From positions 124,001-188,000 of the forward strand of contig VTTJ01000005.1 in assembly GCA_008364785.1 (NCBI GenBank): a stretch of 64,000 bases of DNA. Direction: 5' to 3'. Numbering within the stretch: the first letter of the stretch is position 1; every line of letters starts with the position of its first letter. Below are positions 28,499-37,550 of this stretch, piece after piece. Position numbers and translations under genes: made by a program. Source of the stretch: Bacillus sp. BGMRC 2118 (GTDB taxonomy: Bacteria; Bacillota; Bacilli; Bacillales; SA4). The notes under the pieces are model-generated. The model was not told the origin of the DNA. It was given only the letters and a program-made list of their open reading frames with translations, and searched no databases.

Positions 28499-29659
28499 TT
28501 AACCTACTAGTGATACGATTTTTTGTGCGCCGTCTGCCATAGAATCTGCAGCATTTATATCTAAACCTGATTCAGCAAGAATTTTCTTCCCTAGCTCAAC
28601 GTTTGTTCCTTCTAGACGTACTACTAATGGAACCTTTAGCTCCACTTGCTTAGCTGCTTCAACTACACCAGTTGCAATAACGTCACACTTCATAATTCCA
28701 CCAAAAATGTTAACGAAAATACCTTTAACTGCTTGGTCAGAAAGAATAATTTTAAATGCTTCCGTTACTTTCTCAGCTGTTGCACCGCCCCCAACATCAA
28801 GGAAGTTTGCAGGGTCTCCGCCATAGTGCTTGATAATGTCCATTGTAGCCATTGCAAGACCGGCACCGTTAACCATACAACCAATGTTTCCATCTAAAGA
28901 GATGTATGAAAGGTCATATTTAGAAGCTTCGATTTCCTTAGGATCTTCTTCTTCCAGGTCACGGAATTCTAAAATATCCTTATGACGGTATAATGCGTTA
29001 GCATCGAAGTTAAGTTTTGCATCTAAAGCCATAACGTTACCGTCACCAGTAACAACTAGTGGGTTAATTTCAGCAATTGAGCAATCCTTTTCAACAAATG
29101 CATTGTATAAGCCCATCATGAATTTAACTGTTTTACCAACAAGTTCATTTGGAATATTAATATTGAAAGCAATTCTTCTTGCTTGGAAGCCTTGAAGACC
29201 AACAGCAGGATCGATCACTTCTTTAAAGATTTTTTCAGGCGTTTTTTCTGCAACTTCTTCAATTTCAGTTCCGCCTTCTTCAGAGGCCATTAGAACTACA
29301 CTAGAAGTAGCACGGTCTACAACAAGACCTACATAATATTCCTTCTTAATATCGCAGCCTTCTTCAATTAGTAAACGCTTTACTTCTTTGCCTTCAGGGC
29401 CAGTTTGATGTGTGATTAGTGTCTTACCTAAGATTTCGTTTGCATATGTACGAACTTCATCTAAGTTCTTTGCAACCTTAACACCGCCAGCTTTCCCACG
29501 TCCACCTGCATGGATTTGAGCTTTAACAACACATACTTGTGTTCCTAGTTCTTTTGCCGCTTCTACTGCTTCTTCCACTGTAAAAGCAACTTTTCCATTT
29601 GGGACTGAAACCCCATATTGTCTGAGGATCTCTTTACCTTGATACTCATGGATATTCAT
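28499..29659 (-). CDS. sucC: Succinyl-CoA synthetase beta subunit
   Basis: 386 aa. ATP-grasp domain ([38 protein letters not shown]) and C-terminal ligase domain ([34 protein letters not shown]). It binds nucleotide and pairs with SucD. TAGGAGGATGAAG precedes the ATG. Its promoter is overlapped by a cre-like site, which predicts CcpA control. Confidence 0.99.
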   Translation of the reverse strand: MNIHEYQGKEILRQYGVSVPNGKVAFTVEEAVEAAKELGTQVCVVKAQIHAGGRGKAGGVKVAKNLDEVRTYANEILGKTLITHQTGPEGKEVKRLLIEEGCDIKKEYYVGLVVDRATSSVVLMASEEGGTEIEEVAEKTPEKIFKEVIDPAVGLQGFQARRIAFNINIPNELVGKTVKFMMGLYNAFVEKDCSIAEINPLVVTGDGNVMALDAKLNFDANALYRHKDILEFRDLEEEDPKEIEASKYDLSYISLDGNIGCMVNGAGLAMATMDIIKHYGGDPANFLDVGGGATAEKVTEAFKIILSDQAVKGIFVNIFGGIMKCDVIATGVVEAAKQVELKVPLVVRLEGTNVELGKKILAESGLDINAADSMADGAQKIVSLVG

Positions 29660-29760
29660 TCTTCATCCTCCTATCATTATGTAAGGCAACCTTCTTGCTC
29701 TTTTTAGAAAATTTTTACATAAAATACAGCAAAAACTACCTTAATTTAAACAAAAATAAT

Positions 29761-29802
29761 AGACTGCGCTTTCATTGTATAAAATGAAAAGTACATTGTC
29801 TA
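29761..29802 (-). promoter_or_regulatory. sucCD promoter overlapped by a cre-like site
   Basis: Minus strand -35 TAGACA (29802-29797), 17-nt spacer, -10 TACAAT (29779-29774). Directly after, and overlapping the -10 by 2 nt, is ATGAAAGCGCAGTCT (29775-29761), which fits the CcpA consensus WTGNAANCGNWNNCW at every defined base. A site over the start point predicts repression by CcpA when sugar is plentiful. The remaining sucC upstream DNA to 29910 is AT-rich and shows no gene. Confidence 0.7.
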
Positions 29803-29910
29803 CCAAAAGTGATGATTTCACTATTCTGTTTTAATATTAAGAATATTATAACTATTATTACATCTTAATATTATTGTTGTTTGTGAAAAGCTACACTAGT
29901 TTCTCATAAT

Positions 29911-29949
29911 AAAAAAGCAGTCTATTATTTGGAAATAGTAGACTGCTTA
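29911..29949 (-). terminator. Terminator overlapping the ylqH 3' end
   Basis: Stem AGCAGTCTACTATTT / AAATAATAGACTGCT (one mismatch) followed by TTTTTT on the minus strand. The upstream arm lies inside the last ylqH codons and the stop codon is in the stem. Confidence 0.88.
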
Positions 29950-30215
29950 TACTCTCGATCGACTCGGTAAACAAATGCAAAAACTTCCGCTACTGCTTGA
30001 TAAAGTTCTTCTGGTATAGTTTCATTAATTTGTAATTGACTTAATAACTCTACTAAAGATGCATCCTCTTGAATAGGTACCTTACTTTCTTTTGCCTTTT
30101 CAATAATAGAATTTGCAATAATACCGTTTCCTTTCGCAATAACCTTTGGAGCACTGGTTGGAAGGGTAGGATCATATGATAAAGCGACTGCTGTGCTACG
30201 TTTTAACTTTTTCAT
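29925..30215 (-). CDS. ylqH: YlqH, stand-alone FlhB C-terminal-like protein
   Basis: 96 aa. It resembles only the region of FlhB after the NPTH cleavage site: compare AVALSYDPTLPTSAPKVIAK and IPEELYQAVAEVFAFVYRVD here with AVALKYDEEKMDTPYVVG and IPEEFFKAVAEILAYVYRLK in the FlhB at 2494-3576. It lacks membrane segments and the NPTH motif. Its ATG overlaps the ylqG stop. Role unknown; it may be a partner of the FliK-like YlqG. Confidence 0.88.
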   Translation of the reverse strand: MKKLKRSTAVALSYDPTLPTSAPKVIAKGNGIIANSIIEKAKESKVPIQEDASLVELLSQLQINETIPEELYQAVAEVFAFVYRVDREYKQSTISK

Positions 30216-31840
30216 ATTTTTAAGTCAACTCCCTGATATGAATCATAATTAACTGAAAAAGAAAGCTCTTCCTTCACCGAGTATTTCTTTTCTAGTTGAG
30301 AGACAACTCTAACCGTTGAAAGTTTATAATTCATTTCCGCTAACTGTTCTTTTAGTACATCTTCAAACGTTGATACGATACCTGCAAGTCCTGTTGAATC
30401 ATTCATTAGAGTAATAGTAACGACTCTATTTTGTACATGCATATCAATAACCGTTTCTTCAATGTTTTGTAAATCTAGGTAAAACAGAATTCTACAATAA
30501 CCCGGATCTATTTTGCCATCCTTGTCTTTCCTTCCATTCCACTGTATTGTCAGTTCTGTATTCCTAGTACCGAGAGACAATGGAATATGCATCAATATTT
30601 GTTGCATTGGACCATTTGATTCGTGAGATTGAAGCTGTATGCCAGTTAATTTGTGAAGAAGTGGTTCTAATTCTTTTCCGGATGATCCAAGTTCATTCAT
30701 TGCTCTCATAAGTAGAGGTTTTAATGAATCTAATTTTTCTGAAACTGCTGATTCCGTCTTAACGCCTTCTATATTTAACTCGTAATCTAGCCCTAAGGAA
30801 GAAGTCATTTGTTTTATCATATTCTTAACTTCATTACTGTTTTCAAGATTAATTGGCTTCTCTACATTTTGAAATAGTATTTGTTTTAACAGAGTCTGTT
30901 GATCATTATTATGATTTTGCCCTATCATTATTTCGTTTATGGCCTTCCCAATTTTACTAAGGTCCTGCATAGATAAAGCCTGAACAATTTTGCTTGCAAA
31001 GGATTCTACGTCTTCATGATTTCCAGGAGGAATATTCATTAATTTCGCTATATCTTGAATTGAATTCTCTGCAATAACTGATTTTGGAAGCACCCCTAGT
31101 TGTTGTAATACTTGTAGTGATGTTTCTTTTAATAAGCCTTTGCTGGATCCGAGAATTCTCATCAAATCTGTAATTGAGTTTCTAGTTTGTTCACTCGTCA
31201 TTTCGCCTTGAAGTTTCGCTATCATATCTTTTAATTGAATAATAGATTTAGAATCAGGAGTATTACCTTTATTTAAGAAAGCTGATACTTGCTCAAGCTC
31301 TGTTGATATCCCTTTATTCCCTTGAAGCGCAGCCATCGCCTTAAAGGTACCTTCTGTTAGGGGTAATTCTTTCTTTATGATTCTCTCAATTGCTAATAAT
31401 GCATTCTTTACATCCTTTGCTTCTTTTAGGAACATCGATGCGCTTGTCAATTGCTCTTTTGTAAATGGGAGATTTTTAGAAAGTAGAAACTGTACTAATT
31501 GAAGATTTCTCTTTGATTCTGGTAAATGGAACTGCTGTAACAAGGCCATACCAGCACTATTGCTTTGCGATGATTGATTCCTATTATTCTCAACAATACG
31601 CAAGGTAGATTCTCCATTTTTCGTACCTATAACTTCAAACCAATTACTCTCCATTACAGAGATTGCTGCCTCTAATTGTGCCGTCATTTTCAAGGCTCCG
31701 AGTCTAATAAGTGCTACATTGTTAGGAAAAAGTTTCTCCACTCTGCCGTGGATCAGTTGACCTGGCTTTAATACAACCCCTTTTACGTCTTGAAGTTGTC
31801 CGCTTTTTTGTATTGATTGCATTAATGTTAATGGATTCAC
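30212..31840 (-). CDS. ylqG: YlqG, FliK-like C-terminal domain protein, function unknown
   Basis: 542 aa. The first 400 residues are helical and poorly conserved. The C-terminal region (TELTIQWNGRKDKDGKIDPG, CRILFYLDLQNIEETVIDMH, VVTITLMNDSTGLAG) resembles the hook-length control domain of FliK. Start is GTG after GGAGGGGAACAAA. With the overlapping ylqH it forms a two-gene unit between rnhB and sucC, a location conserved in Bacillus. I found no evidence for a specific function. Confidence 0.85.
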   Translation of the reverse strand: MNPLTLMQSIQKSGQLQDVKGVVLKPGQLIHGRVEKLFPNNVALIRLGALKMTAQLEAAISVMESNWFEVIGTKNGESTLRIVENNRNQSSQSNSAGMALLQQFHLPESKRNLQLVQFLLSKNLPFTKEQLTSASMFLKEAKDVKNALLAIERIIKKELPLTEGTFKAMAALQGNKGISTELEQVSAFLNKGNTPDSKSIIQLKDMIAKLQGEMTSEQTRNSITDLMRILGSSKGLLKETSLQVLQQLGVLPKSVIAENSIQDIAKLMNIPPGNHEDVESFASKIVQALSMQDLSKIGKAINEIMIGQNHNNDQQTLLKQILFQNVEKPINLENSNEVKNMIKQMTSSLGLDYELNIEGVKTESAVSEKLDSLKPLLMRAMNELGSSGKELEPLLHKLTGIQLQSHESNGPMQQILMHIPLSLGTRNTELTIQWNGRKDKDGKIDPGYCRILFYLDLQNIEETVIDMHVQNRVVTITLMNDSTGLAGIVSTFEDVLKEQLAEMNYKLSTVRVVSQLEKKYSVKEELSFSVNYDSYQGVDLKI

Positions 31841-31863
31841 TTTGTTCCCCTCCTTTTTAAGGT

Positions 31864-32631
31864 CTACTTCAGACCATCTTTAATGGGTGAAAATGAAAGA
31901 CGATGTTCTGGTGTAACCCCGTATGTAGTGATAGCATCTAGATGCTGCTTCGTTCCATACCCCATATGATTTTCAAAGCCAAACCGTGGATACTCTTGCC
32001 CTAACCGTTTCATATATCGATCTCGTATTACCTTTGCAATAATAGAACTAGCTGCTATTGAAATACTTTTTTCATCTCCCTTTACTAAGGATAACTGAGG
32101 TATATCGATGTCAAGCTTCATAGCATCAATTAATAGAAAATCTGGTGATACGCTTAATTGACCAATCGCTTTTCTCATGGCAAGCTTTGTTGCTTGATAA
32201 ATATTCACTTCATCAATCTGCTGCGATGGAATAATTCCAATACCTATACTAATAGCTGCTTGGTGAATCAGCTCGAAAAGTTCGTCTCTCTTCCCTTCTG
32301 AGAGTTGTTTAGAATCATTAATACCTAGTATGTTAAAATCTTTCGGAAGCACCACAGCTGCAGCTACAACAGGTCCTGCTAATGGTCCGCGACCAACCTC
32401 ATCAATACCAGCTAGCCTGCTATAACCTTTTTCGTATAATTCATTTTCATATTTAGACATCTCAGCTAGCTTTTCTATTTGTTTCATTGTAATTTGTTGC
32501 TTTCGTTCCCACTTCTCTACTAATTTTATTACTCCTACTCTAGGGTCTTTCTTTAATTCATGTATCAGTTTCTTATCTATAACATCTTCTGATAACAATT
32601 CATTAATTTCACTAATTGTATAGTTTTGCAT
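31864..32631 (-). CDS. rnhB: Ribonuclease HII
   Basis: 255 aa. The signature [20 protein letters not shown] holds the catalytic Asp-Glu pair (about residues 78-79); a further Asp is in [10 protein letters not shown]. It removes ribonucleotides embedded in DNA. GGGAGTGTAAGAC precedes the ATG. The N-terminal 65-residue extension is typical of Bacillus RNase HII. Confidence 0.97.
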   Translation of the reverse strand: MQNYTISEINELLSEDVIDKKLIHELKKDPRVGVIKLVEKWERKQQITMKQIEKLAEMSKYENELYEKGYSRLAGIDEVGRGPLAGPVVAAAVVLPKDFNILGINDSKQLSEGKRDELFELIHQAAISIGIGIIPSQQIDEVNIYQATKLAMRKAIGQLSVSPDFLLIDAMKLDIDIPQLSLVKGDEKSISIAASSIIAKVIRDRYMKRLGQEYPRFGFENHMGYGTKQHLDAITTYGVTPEHRLSFSPIKDGLK

Positions 32632-33038
32632 GTCTTACACTCCCTTAATGAATATATCGGTTTTTTTCATGAAAAATAAAGACATCTCCTAAGGCTCTTT
32701 TAGTAAGGTTGTTTTCGTATAGATTGTTGTTTTTCCGAAAAGGAGAGAAACAGGGAAATCTCACGGTTTCAATGCATCTGTTCGTCACTAGTAAGAAAAT
32801 GTTTATTGGTCTTGAGAGATTATAAATAACTTATTTAATATATAGCAACAATGTTTACGAAAAGATAAACATTGTTGCTATTATCCAAAATAAAGCATCC
32901 AATACTTCTGCAATTAGCTATTATTTATAGATGAAAAAACACACTGAAAACTATTATAATAACATGGTTCTCTCCCTATGCGATATCCTTCAACTCATGG
33001 ATAATAAGTTCCTACATAAAGAACACTTCTTATCCAAT
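32632..33038. other. Non-coding region with an isolated repeat end and a 16-bp hairpin
   Basis: No gene is visible. At 32693-32735 lies a sequence related to the ends of the short mobile-like elements described elsewhere (GGTTGTTTTCGTATAGATTG begins at 32707), without a recognisable partner. At 32842-32881 is a perfect 16-bp inverted repeat with an 8-nt loop; its arm AGCAACAATGTTTACGAAAA resembles the same element end. The region appears to be built from decayed element copies. Confidence 0.6.
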
Positions 33039-33222
33039 GGCTCTTTTCTAAAACTTTGTTGCTTTTAGTACAATTAATCTGGGTGTACAACCAGTTTTAG
33101 AAGCAAACTGAGGTTGAATTAGAAAAGAGTGACTCTCTTTATATATACTAGTAACTAGATACTATGGTAAAAATCCGGGTTTTGGGATTTTTACGAAAGC
33201 AACAATTTATACGAAAACAGCC
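33039..33222. mobile_element. 184-bp MITE-like element with 8-bp target duplication
   Basis: Begins GGCTCTTTTCTAAAACTTTG and, read from the other end, GGCTGTTTTCGTATAAATTG; both continue TTGCTTT, forming imperfect terminal inverted repeats of about 28 bp. It is flanked on both sides by TATCCAAT (33031-33038 and 33223-33230), a perfect 8-bp direct repeat. It has no ORF. Most of the interior recurs inverted at 41297-41455. TIRs plus target duplication identify a non-autonomous transposable element. Confidence 0.85.
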
Positions 33223-33230
33223 TATCCAAT

Positions 33231-33258
33231 AAAAAAAATCCACAGATTCTACTGTGGA
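33231..33258 (-). terminator. Intrinsic terminator of the small membrane protein gene
   Basis: Stem TCCACAG / CTGTGGA followed on the minus strand by eight T residues. Confidence 0.9.
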
Positions 33259-33262
33259 ACAT

Positions 33263-33496
33263 TTACACTCTATTTTTATAATAGTATGCAATAAACAACA
33301 CCATAACAGGTGCAAGCACAGACCATTTAAACAATCCTTCTGCATCGCCAGCATATAATGATAGTGTTGGAACAAATAACGTGAGTCCACTAACTAACAA
33401 TGCCGTCCACGAGCGCTTCCATAGTCCCCAAATGAATGAGACAATTGAAATACCGATTAATACCCAATACACAATTGCGATCATAAATAATCCCAT
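33263..33496 (-). CDS. Small hypothetical membrane protein
   Basis: 77 aa from the ATG at 33496 (GGGGGAG about 8 nt upstream). It has three hydrophobic stretches (about residues 2-22, 27-44 and 52-71) and few charged residues, then YYYKNRV. I do not recognise the family. It has a ribosome site and a strong terminator of its own, which supports a real gene. It lies between rbgA and rnhB, which are adjacent in B. subtilis. Confidence 0.65.
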   Translation of the reverse strand: MGLFMIAIVYWVLIGISIVSFIWGLWKRSWTALLVSGLTLFVPTLSLYAGDAEGLFKWSVLAPVMVLFIAYYYKNRV

Positions 33497-33589
33497 ATCC
33501 TGCTCTCCCCCATTGTCTCTAAACATTTAATTTTTATAATATATGCTTATTTTGATATAGAGACACATGCTACACAGTAAAATTTTTGG

Positions 33590-33772
33590 ATTACTTCGAA
33601 ATAAAAAAAATTACATTGGGACAAAACTAAAATCCGTGTATGTCCTTTGACTTCACTTCAATCGGCTAGCCTGTGGGGGCATATAAGCTACTCTTCCTAA
33701 AGGAGTCTTCGTCTTGCATTCCAATTAACCGCTAAAAAGAGCTAAAATCCAGATATGTATTTAACACGTTAA
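33590..33772. repeat. Non-coding stretch with decayed repeat-like sequence
   Basis: The 360-nt gap between the small membrane gene and rbgA has no gene. CTAAAATCC-N3-TATGT occurs twice (33630 and 33742 areas) and GGGACAAA occurs twice (about 33620 and 33798). The GC-richer CGGCTAGCCTGTGGGGGCAT looks unlike its surroundings. It may be a degenerate interspersed repeat; a genome-wide comparison is needed to know. Confidence 0.35.
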
Positions 33773-33816
33773 AACCCGAACTAATTTGCTTCTAAGTGGG
33801 ACAAAGCGTTCGGGTT
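33773..33816 (-). terminator. Terminator-like hairpin downstream of rbgA
   Basis: Perfect 9-bp stem AACCCGAAC / GTTCGGGTT with a 26-nt loop, followed by TTAACG on the minus strand, about 45 nt after the rbgA stop. The loop is long and the T-run short. Confidence 0.5.
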
Positions 33817-33860
33817 ACTTAGACTAAAACACTTTCTGCCCAGCCTCGATTTCAACTGAA

Positions 33861-34730
33861 TTATTCTACAACTTGTTCATCCCAATCTTCCGGAGATTCA
33901 AATGTTAGAGTACCAAGCTTTCCAGCTCGAAGCTCTCTTAATACAAGTTCTGAAGTTTTGTCATAATCAATCATACCGCCACCCATTAAACATCCTCGGC
34001 GCTTGCCAATCTCATCAAATAATTCTACGATGTCTTCGGGAATCACATCCAGGTTATATCTATCCTTGAGTTCACTAGGATAATGCTCTGTTAAATAACG
34101 CAAAGCATATACGGTAACGTCTTGTAGGTTCAAGATATTATCCTTAATTGCTCCTGTTGTTGCGAGCCTTAGACCCACCATTTGATCTTCAAATTTTGGC
34201 CATAATATTCCTGGTGTATCGAGTAATTCTAATTCTTTTCCAACTTTAATCCACTGCTGAGCCGTTGTGACACCCGGTCGATCACCTGTCTTGGCAATAT
34301 TTTTTTTTGCTAATTTATTGATTAGTGTTGACTTACCAACGTTTGGTATCCCAACGATTAATACTCGAATTGCACGAGGAGTTACCCCTTTAGACTTCCA
34401 CTTATCCCATTTTTCCTTCACAAGCTCCTGACAGCTTTCAACAATTGCCTTCATTCCCTTACCTGCATGTGCATCTATCGCAATCGCCTTCATACCCTTA
34501 CTTTTATAGTATGATAACCATTCTCTTGTTTTCGCATCATCTGCTAGGTCTGCTTTATTAAGTAGAATAAGACGTGGTTTTGTTGATATAATTTCATCGA
34601 TCATCGGATTCCTTGAGGAGTTTGGGATTCTTGCATCTGCTAGTTCAATTACTACATCTATTAACTTTAATTTTTCCTGGACCTGTCTTCTTGCCTTGGC
34701 CATATGACCAGGAAACCACTGAATTGTCAT
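33861..34730 (-). CDS. rbgA: Ribosome biogenesis GTPase RbgA (YlqF)
   Basis: 289 aa. The GTPase motifs are in permuted order: G4 LLNKADL (about residue 57) precedes G1 [14 protein letters not shown] (about 127-140), then G2 GVTTAQQW and G3 [10 protein letters not shown]. The opening [16 protein letters not shown] is diagnostic. RbgA drives a late step of 50S assembly. It follows lepB and rplS. Confidence 0.98.
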   Translation of the reverse strand: MTIQWFPGHMAKARRQVQEKLKLIDVVIELADARIPNSSRNPMIDEIISTKPRLILLNKADLADDAKTREWLSYYKSKGMKAIAIDAHAGKGMKAIVESCQELVKEKWDKWKSKGVTPRAIRVLIVGIPNVGKSTLINKLAKKNIAKTGDRPGVTTAQQWIKVGKELELLDTPGILWPKFEDQMVGLRLATTGAIKDNILNLQDVTVYALRYLTEHYPSELKDRYNLDVIPEDIVELFDEIGKRRGCLMGGGMIDYDKTSELVLRELRAGKLGTLTFESPEDWDEQVVE

Positions 34731-34762
34731 GTGTAAACCACCTTATCTCATCAATACATAAT

Positions 34763-34796
34763 AAGAAAGGGAACGAGTTACCTCTTCCCCTTTCTT
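34763..34796 (-). terminator. Terminator-like hairpin after lepB
   Basis: Stem AAGAAAGGG / CCCTTTCTT with a 16-nt loop, starting right after the lepB stop and followed by ATTATG on the minus strand. Moderate strength, so some read-through into rbgA is likely. Confidence 0.5.
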
Positions 34797-35348
34797 CTAT
34801 TCTACGAAGCCAATCTCAGACGCCGGCCAGTAGATGATATTTGTTTTTCCGATTACTTCTTCCATAGATACAAATCCTATACTTCGGCTATCCTTGCTAT
34901 AACGGCGATTGTCTCCCATTACAAATAAATGTCCCTCAGGCACAGTTTTTTGTCCTGTAAGCTCTTGTAATTCAAAATCAAACGTTAACGGGGCGTCAAT
35001 TATTTCACCTTTGGCTCCATCTAAATACGGTTCCTCTACAGGCTCTCCATTTATGTATAACGTATCATTCTTATATTCAACATGTTCACCTGGTAACCCA
35101 ATTACTCGCTTAATATAATCCTTTTGCTCTGGAGCATGAAAAACAATGATATCGAAACGGTTTGGCTCTCCTATATTATAACTCAATTTATTCACAATCA
35201 TACGATTTTGATGCTCTAAGGTTGGCATCATGGATAGTCCGTCCACTACGATCGGTGCAAAAAGAAAGTATCGTATTCCTGCAGCTAATAGTACTGCAAT
35301 AGCAAGAGCTTTTATCCATTCCCAAGCTTCACTTTTTTGACGGGTCAT
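34797..35348 (-). CDS. lepB: Type I signal peptidase
   Basis: 183 aa from the ATG at 35348 (GGAGG 8 nt upstream; the in-frame GTG at 35363 contains that site). One N-terminal membrane helix, catalytic Ser in VDGLSMMPTL and Lys in YIKRVIGLPGEHVEY, plus FVMGDNRRYSKDSR. It cleaves Sec/Tat signal peptides outside the membrane. B. subtilis has no signal peptidase gene between rplS and rbgA, but other Bacillaceae do. Confidence 0.96.
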   Translation of the reverse strand: MTRQKSEAWEWIKALAIAVLLAAGIRYFLFAPIVVDGLSMMPTLEHQNRMIVNKLSYNIGEPNRFDIIVFHAPEQKDYIKRVIGLPGEHVEYKNDTLYINGEPVEEPYLDGAKGEIIDAPLTFDFELQELTGQKTVPEGHLFVMGDNRRYSKDSRSIGFVSMEEVIGKTNIIYWPASEIGFVE

Positions 35349-35381
35349 TTCTTTAGCCTCCACTTAATTTTACGTGTGAAA

Positions 35382-35406
35382 AAGGAGCTTGATATTCAAG
35401 CTCCTT
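35382..35406 (-). terminator. Intrinsic terminator of rplS
   Basis: Perfect 11-bp stem AAGGAGCTTGA / TCAAGCTCCTT, 7 nt after the rplS stop, followed by a short T-run. Confidence 0.85.
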
Positions 35407-35413
35407 GTTTCTT

Positions 35414-35761
35414 TTATCGACGGATTTCTTTAATACGTGCAGCTTTACCACGTAGATCGCGTAAATAGTATAGCTTCGCACGGCGAACTTTACCATGACG
35501 AATAACTTCGATTTGCGCAATTTTTGGTGAGTGCACTGGGAATGTACGTTCAACACCAACACCGTAAGAGATCTTACGTACAGTGAATGTTTCGCTGATT
35601 CCACCACCACGACGCTTAATCACAACACCTTCAAAAATCTGGATACGCTCACGAGTTCCCTCGATAACTTTTACGTGTACACGTACAGTATCACCAGAAC
35701 GGAAAGCAGGTAGATCTGATTTAAGTTGGTCTTTTGTAATTTCTTCAATTAATTTTTGCAT
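35414..35761 (-). CDS. rplS: 50S ribosomal protein L19
   Basis: 115 aa from the ATG at 35761 (GGAAGGAG upstream), the standard L19 length; a longer in-frame extension to 35809 runs through the leader RNA and is rejected. [20 protein letters not shown] and [20 protein letters not shown] are typical. It sits at the 30S-50S interface. It has its own promoter and leader. Confidence 0.98.
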   Translation of the reverse strand: MQKLIEEITKDQLKSDLPAFRSGDTVRVHVKVIEGTRERIQIFEGVVIKRRGGGISETFTVRKISYGVGVERTFPVHSPKIAQIEVIRHGKVRRAKLYYLRDLRGKAARIKEIRR

Positions 35762-35894
35762 CGTTTTCAACTCCTTCCAACAGATGCTCATTACAATGCA
35801 TAAAATCATCGCAGCGGAACACCGTTATAACAGACAATGGCTTTATAGCCTAAGTCACAAGAAATATCTTACCATATCAGTACTAGACTTGCAA
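35762..35894 (-). promoter_or_regulatory. rplS promoter and putative L19 leader RNA
   Basis: Minus strand -35 TTGCAA (35894-35889), 17-nt spacer, -10 TAAGAT (35871-35866), just after trmD. The resulting leader of about 98 nt can form GGCTATAAAGCC near its start and further pairing before the ribosome site. L19 genes in low-GC Gram-positives are known to have an autoregulatory leader motif; this one fits by position and length, but I did not test it against a model. Confidence 0.5.
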
Positions 35895-35898
35895 TAGC

Positions 35899-36636
35899 TT
35901 AGTCATGCTCTTTTCGAAACTCTTCAAGCCATTTCCTTTGATGCTTATTTAATTGTTCATCTAAAATTAAATCTGGTCTTCTTAGAAACGTTCTTCGTAA
36001 TGATTCCTTTTCTCTCCACTCATCAATTAATTTATGATTACCTGATAGTAACACTTCAGGAACCTTTAATCCACGAAAATCTGAAGGTCTAGTATATTGT
36101 GGATGCTCCAAATAACCTATACTGAACGAATCTTTCTTATGAGATGTTTCATTACCGAGAACACCCGGTAGTAGTCTTACCACACTATCCACAATGACCA
36201 TTGATGCAAGCTCTCCACCTGTTAAAACATAGTCACCTATTGAAATTTCATCCGTGACAACATGCTCTCTTATTCTTTCATCGTAGCCTTCATAATGACC
36301 ACAGATAAAGATGAGATGATCTTCATTTGCCAGCTCTTCTGCCTTCTTCTGATTATATCGCTCACCTTGAGGACACATTAAGATTACTCGAGGCTTTCCT
36401 GTTGACGCCTTTGATAACTCATCTACAGCATCGAAAATTGGCTGAGGTGTGAGTACCATGCCCGCACCTCCGCCGTATGGATAATCGTCTACATTGTTGT
36501 GTTTATTTGTTGAAAACTCTCTGAAATTTACGACAGAAAACTCTACTGCGCCTCGTTCTTGTGCATTTTTCATAATTGAATGCTGTAACACACCTGCAAA
36601 CATCTCAGGGAACAGGGACAAAATATCAATTTTCAT
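35899..36636 (-). CDS. trmD: tRNA (guanine37-N1)-methyltransferase TrmD
   Basis: 245 aa. SPOUT-type knot: [40 protein letters not shown] and [19 protein letters not shown]. It methylates G37 to prevent frameshifting. It starts directly after the rimM stop and precedes the rplS promoter. Confidence 0.99.
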   Translation of the reverse strand: MKIDILSLFPEMFAGVLQHSIMKNAQERGAVEFSVVNFREFSTNKHNNVDDYPYGGGAGMVLTPQPIFDAVDELSKASTGKPRVILMCPQGERYNQKKAEELANEDHLIFICGHYEGYDERIREHVVTDEISIGDYVLTGGELASMVIVDSVVRLLPGVLGNETSHKKDSFSIGYLEHPQYTRPSDFRGLKVPEVLLSGNHKLIDEWREKESLRRTFLRRPDLILDEQLNKHQRKWLEEFRKEHD

Positions 36637-37152
36637 CTATGAAAGCAATCCTTCCATTACGTGAATGACAATTTTCTTATTTTCCACATCAATTTCTTTT
36701 ACAACGTCCTCGATATAGGGTATTAATATATCTTTCTCACCTTGTTTACCTAGTACCCATACATCATTCGCTCCAGTTGCAATGATTTCTTTTACCTTTC
36801 CAATCTCTTGGCCATCTTCAGAAAATACAACACAACCTATAATTTCGTGATAATAAAATTCACCTTCATTTAAATGACCAAGTTGGTCTTCTGAAACCTT
36901 TAACATCGCACCTTTAAATGCCTCTACATCATTTACATTTGCATATCCTTCAAACGTTAATAAATCAAAGTTTTTATGTACCCGATGAGCTAAAATTTTC
37001 ACTGGAATAGGTGCTTCATTGTTTTTGAAAATATATAATGTATTCCCTTTTACATACCTTTCTTCAGTAAAATCTGTTGTAGAGATAACCCTTACTTCTC
37101 CACGTATTCCATGGGTGTTTACGATTTTCCCTACATTAAAGTAATTTGCCAA
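36637..37152 (-). CDS. rimM: 16S rRNA processing protein RimM
   Basis: 171 aa from TTG at 37152, chosen because AGAGGTGA lies 5 nt upstream; the GTG at 37161 would be inside that site. RimM N-domain ([20 protein letters not shown]) and PRC-barrel ([39 protein letters not shown]). It helps assemble the 30S head around S19. Confidence 0.96.
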   Translation of the reverse strand: MANYFNVGKIVNTHGIRGEVRVISTTDFTEERYVKGNTLYIFKNNEAPIPVKILAHRVHKNFDLLTFEGYANVNDVEAFKGAMLKVSEDQLGHLNEGEFYYHEIIGCVVFSEDGQEIGKVKEIIATGANDVWVLGKQGEKDILIPYIEDVVKEIDVENKKIVIHVMEGLLS

Positions 37153-37163
37153 AAAAATCACCT

Positions 37164-37541
37164 CTATCTAATTTCAATTACACGGGCATCTTTTATGATA
37201 ATGGTTCTCTGAAGCGAGTCCCACTGGTCCCCTACCTCTACACGTGTTATTGCTTGCATTTCTTTTTGTTTTATTTCACTACCTAAAGGTAGGATATGTA
37301 ATTGCTCGATTCTAAACTCCAGCATCTTTATTTTTTCATTTCGAATGTCAAGTTCCTTCTTAAAGAAATCATGATTTCCTTGAGATCCTTTATTCTTGTA
37401 CTGTACTTTTTTCTGTTCGAATTGCAGCTGTTCACATTCCTTTTGAAGCTGCAGAATTTCGTCCGTAAAAAAGTCTAGCAATTGTTGTTTACTTTTATCA
37501 GTGAGGATTTGTTTGACGATGACCGTCTGTATGATATCCAT
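37164..37541 (-). CDS. ylqD: YlqD family protein, function unknown
   Basis: 125 aa from the ATG at 37541 (AGGA 8 nt upstream). Opening [20 protein letters not shown], a central coiled coil (about residues 27-80) and a final [15 protein letters not shown]. It is a conserved Bacillus family encoded between khpA and rimM; no biochemical role is established. Position suggests ribosome assembly or RNA processing. Confidence 0.88.
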   Translation of the reverse strand: MDIIQTVIVKQILTDKSKQQLLDFFTDEILQLQKECEQLQFEQKKVQYKNKGSQGNHDFFKKELDIRNEKIKMLEFRIEQLHILPLGSEIKQKEMQAITRVEVGDQWDSLQRTIIIKDARVIEIR

Positions 37542-37550
37542 GTTCACCAT

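Noticed and set aside
32632..33262. CRISPR array in the repeat-rich gap near rnhB
   Set aside because: Repeats are inverted and unequal in spacing, with no regular direct repeat-spacer pattern and no cas genes.
35762..35809. In-frame 16-codon N-terminal extension of L19
   Set aside because: It runs through the leader RNA, lacks a ribosome site, and the ATG at 35761 has GGAAGGAG and gives the standard 115-aa protein.
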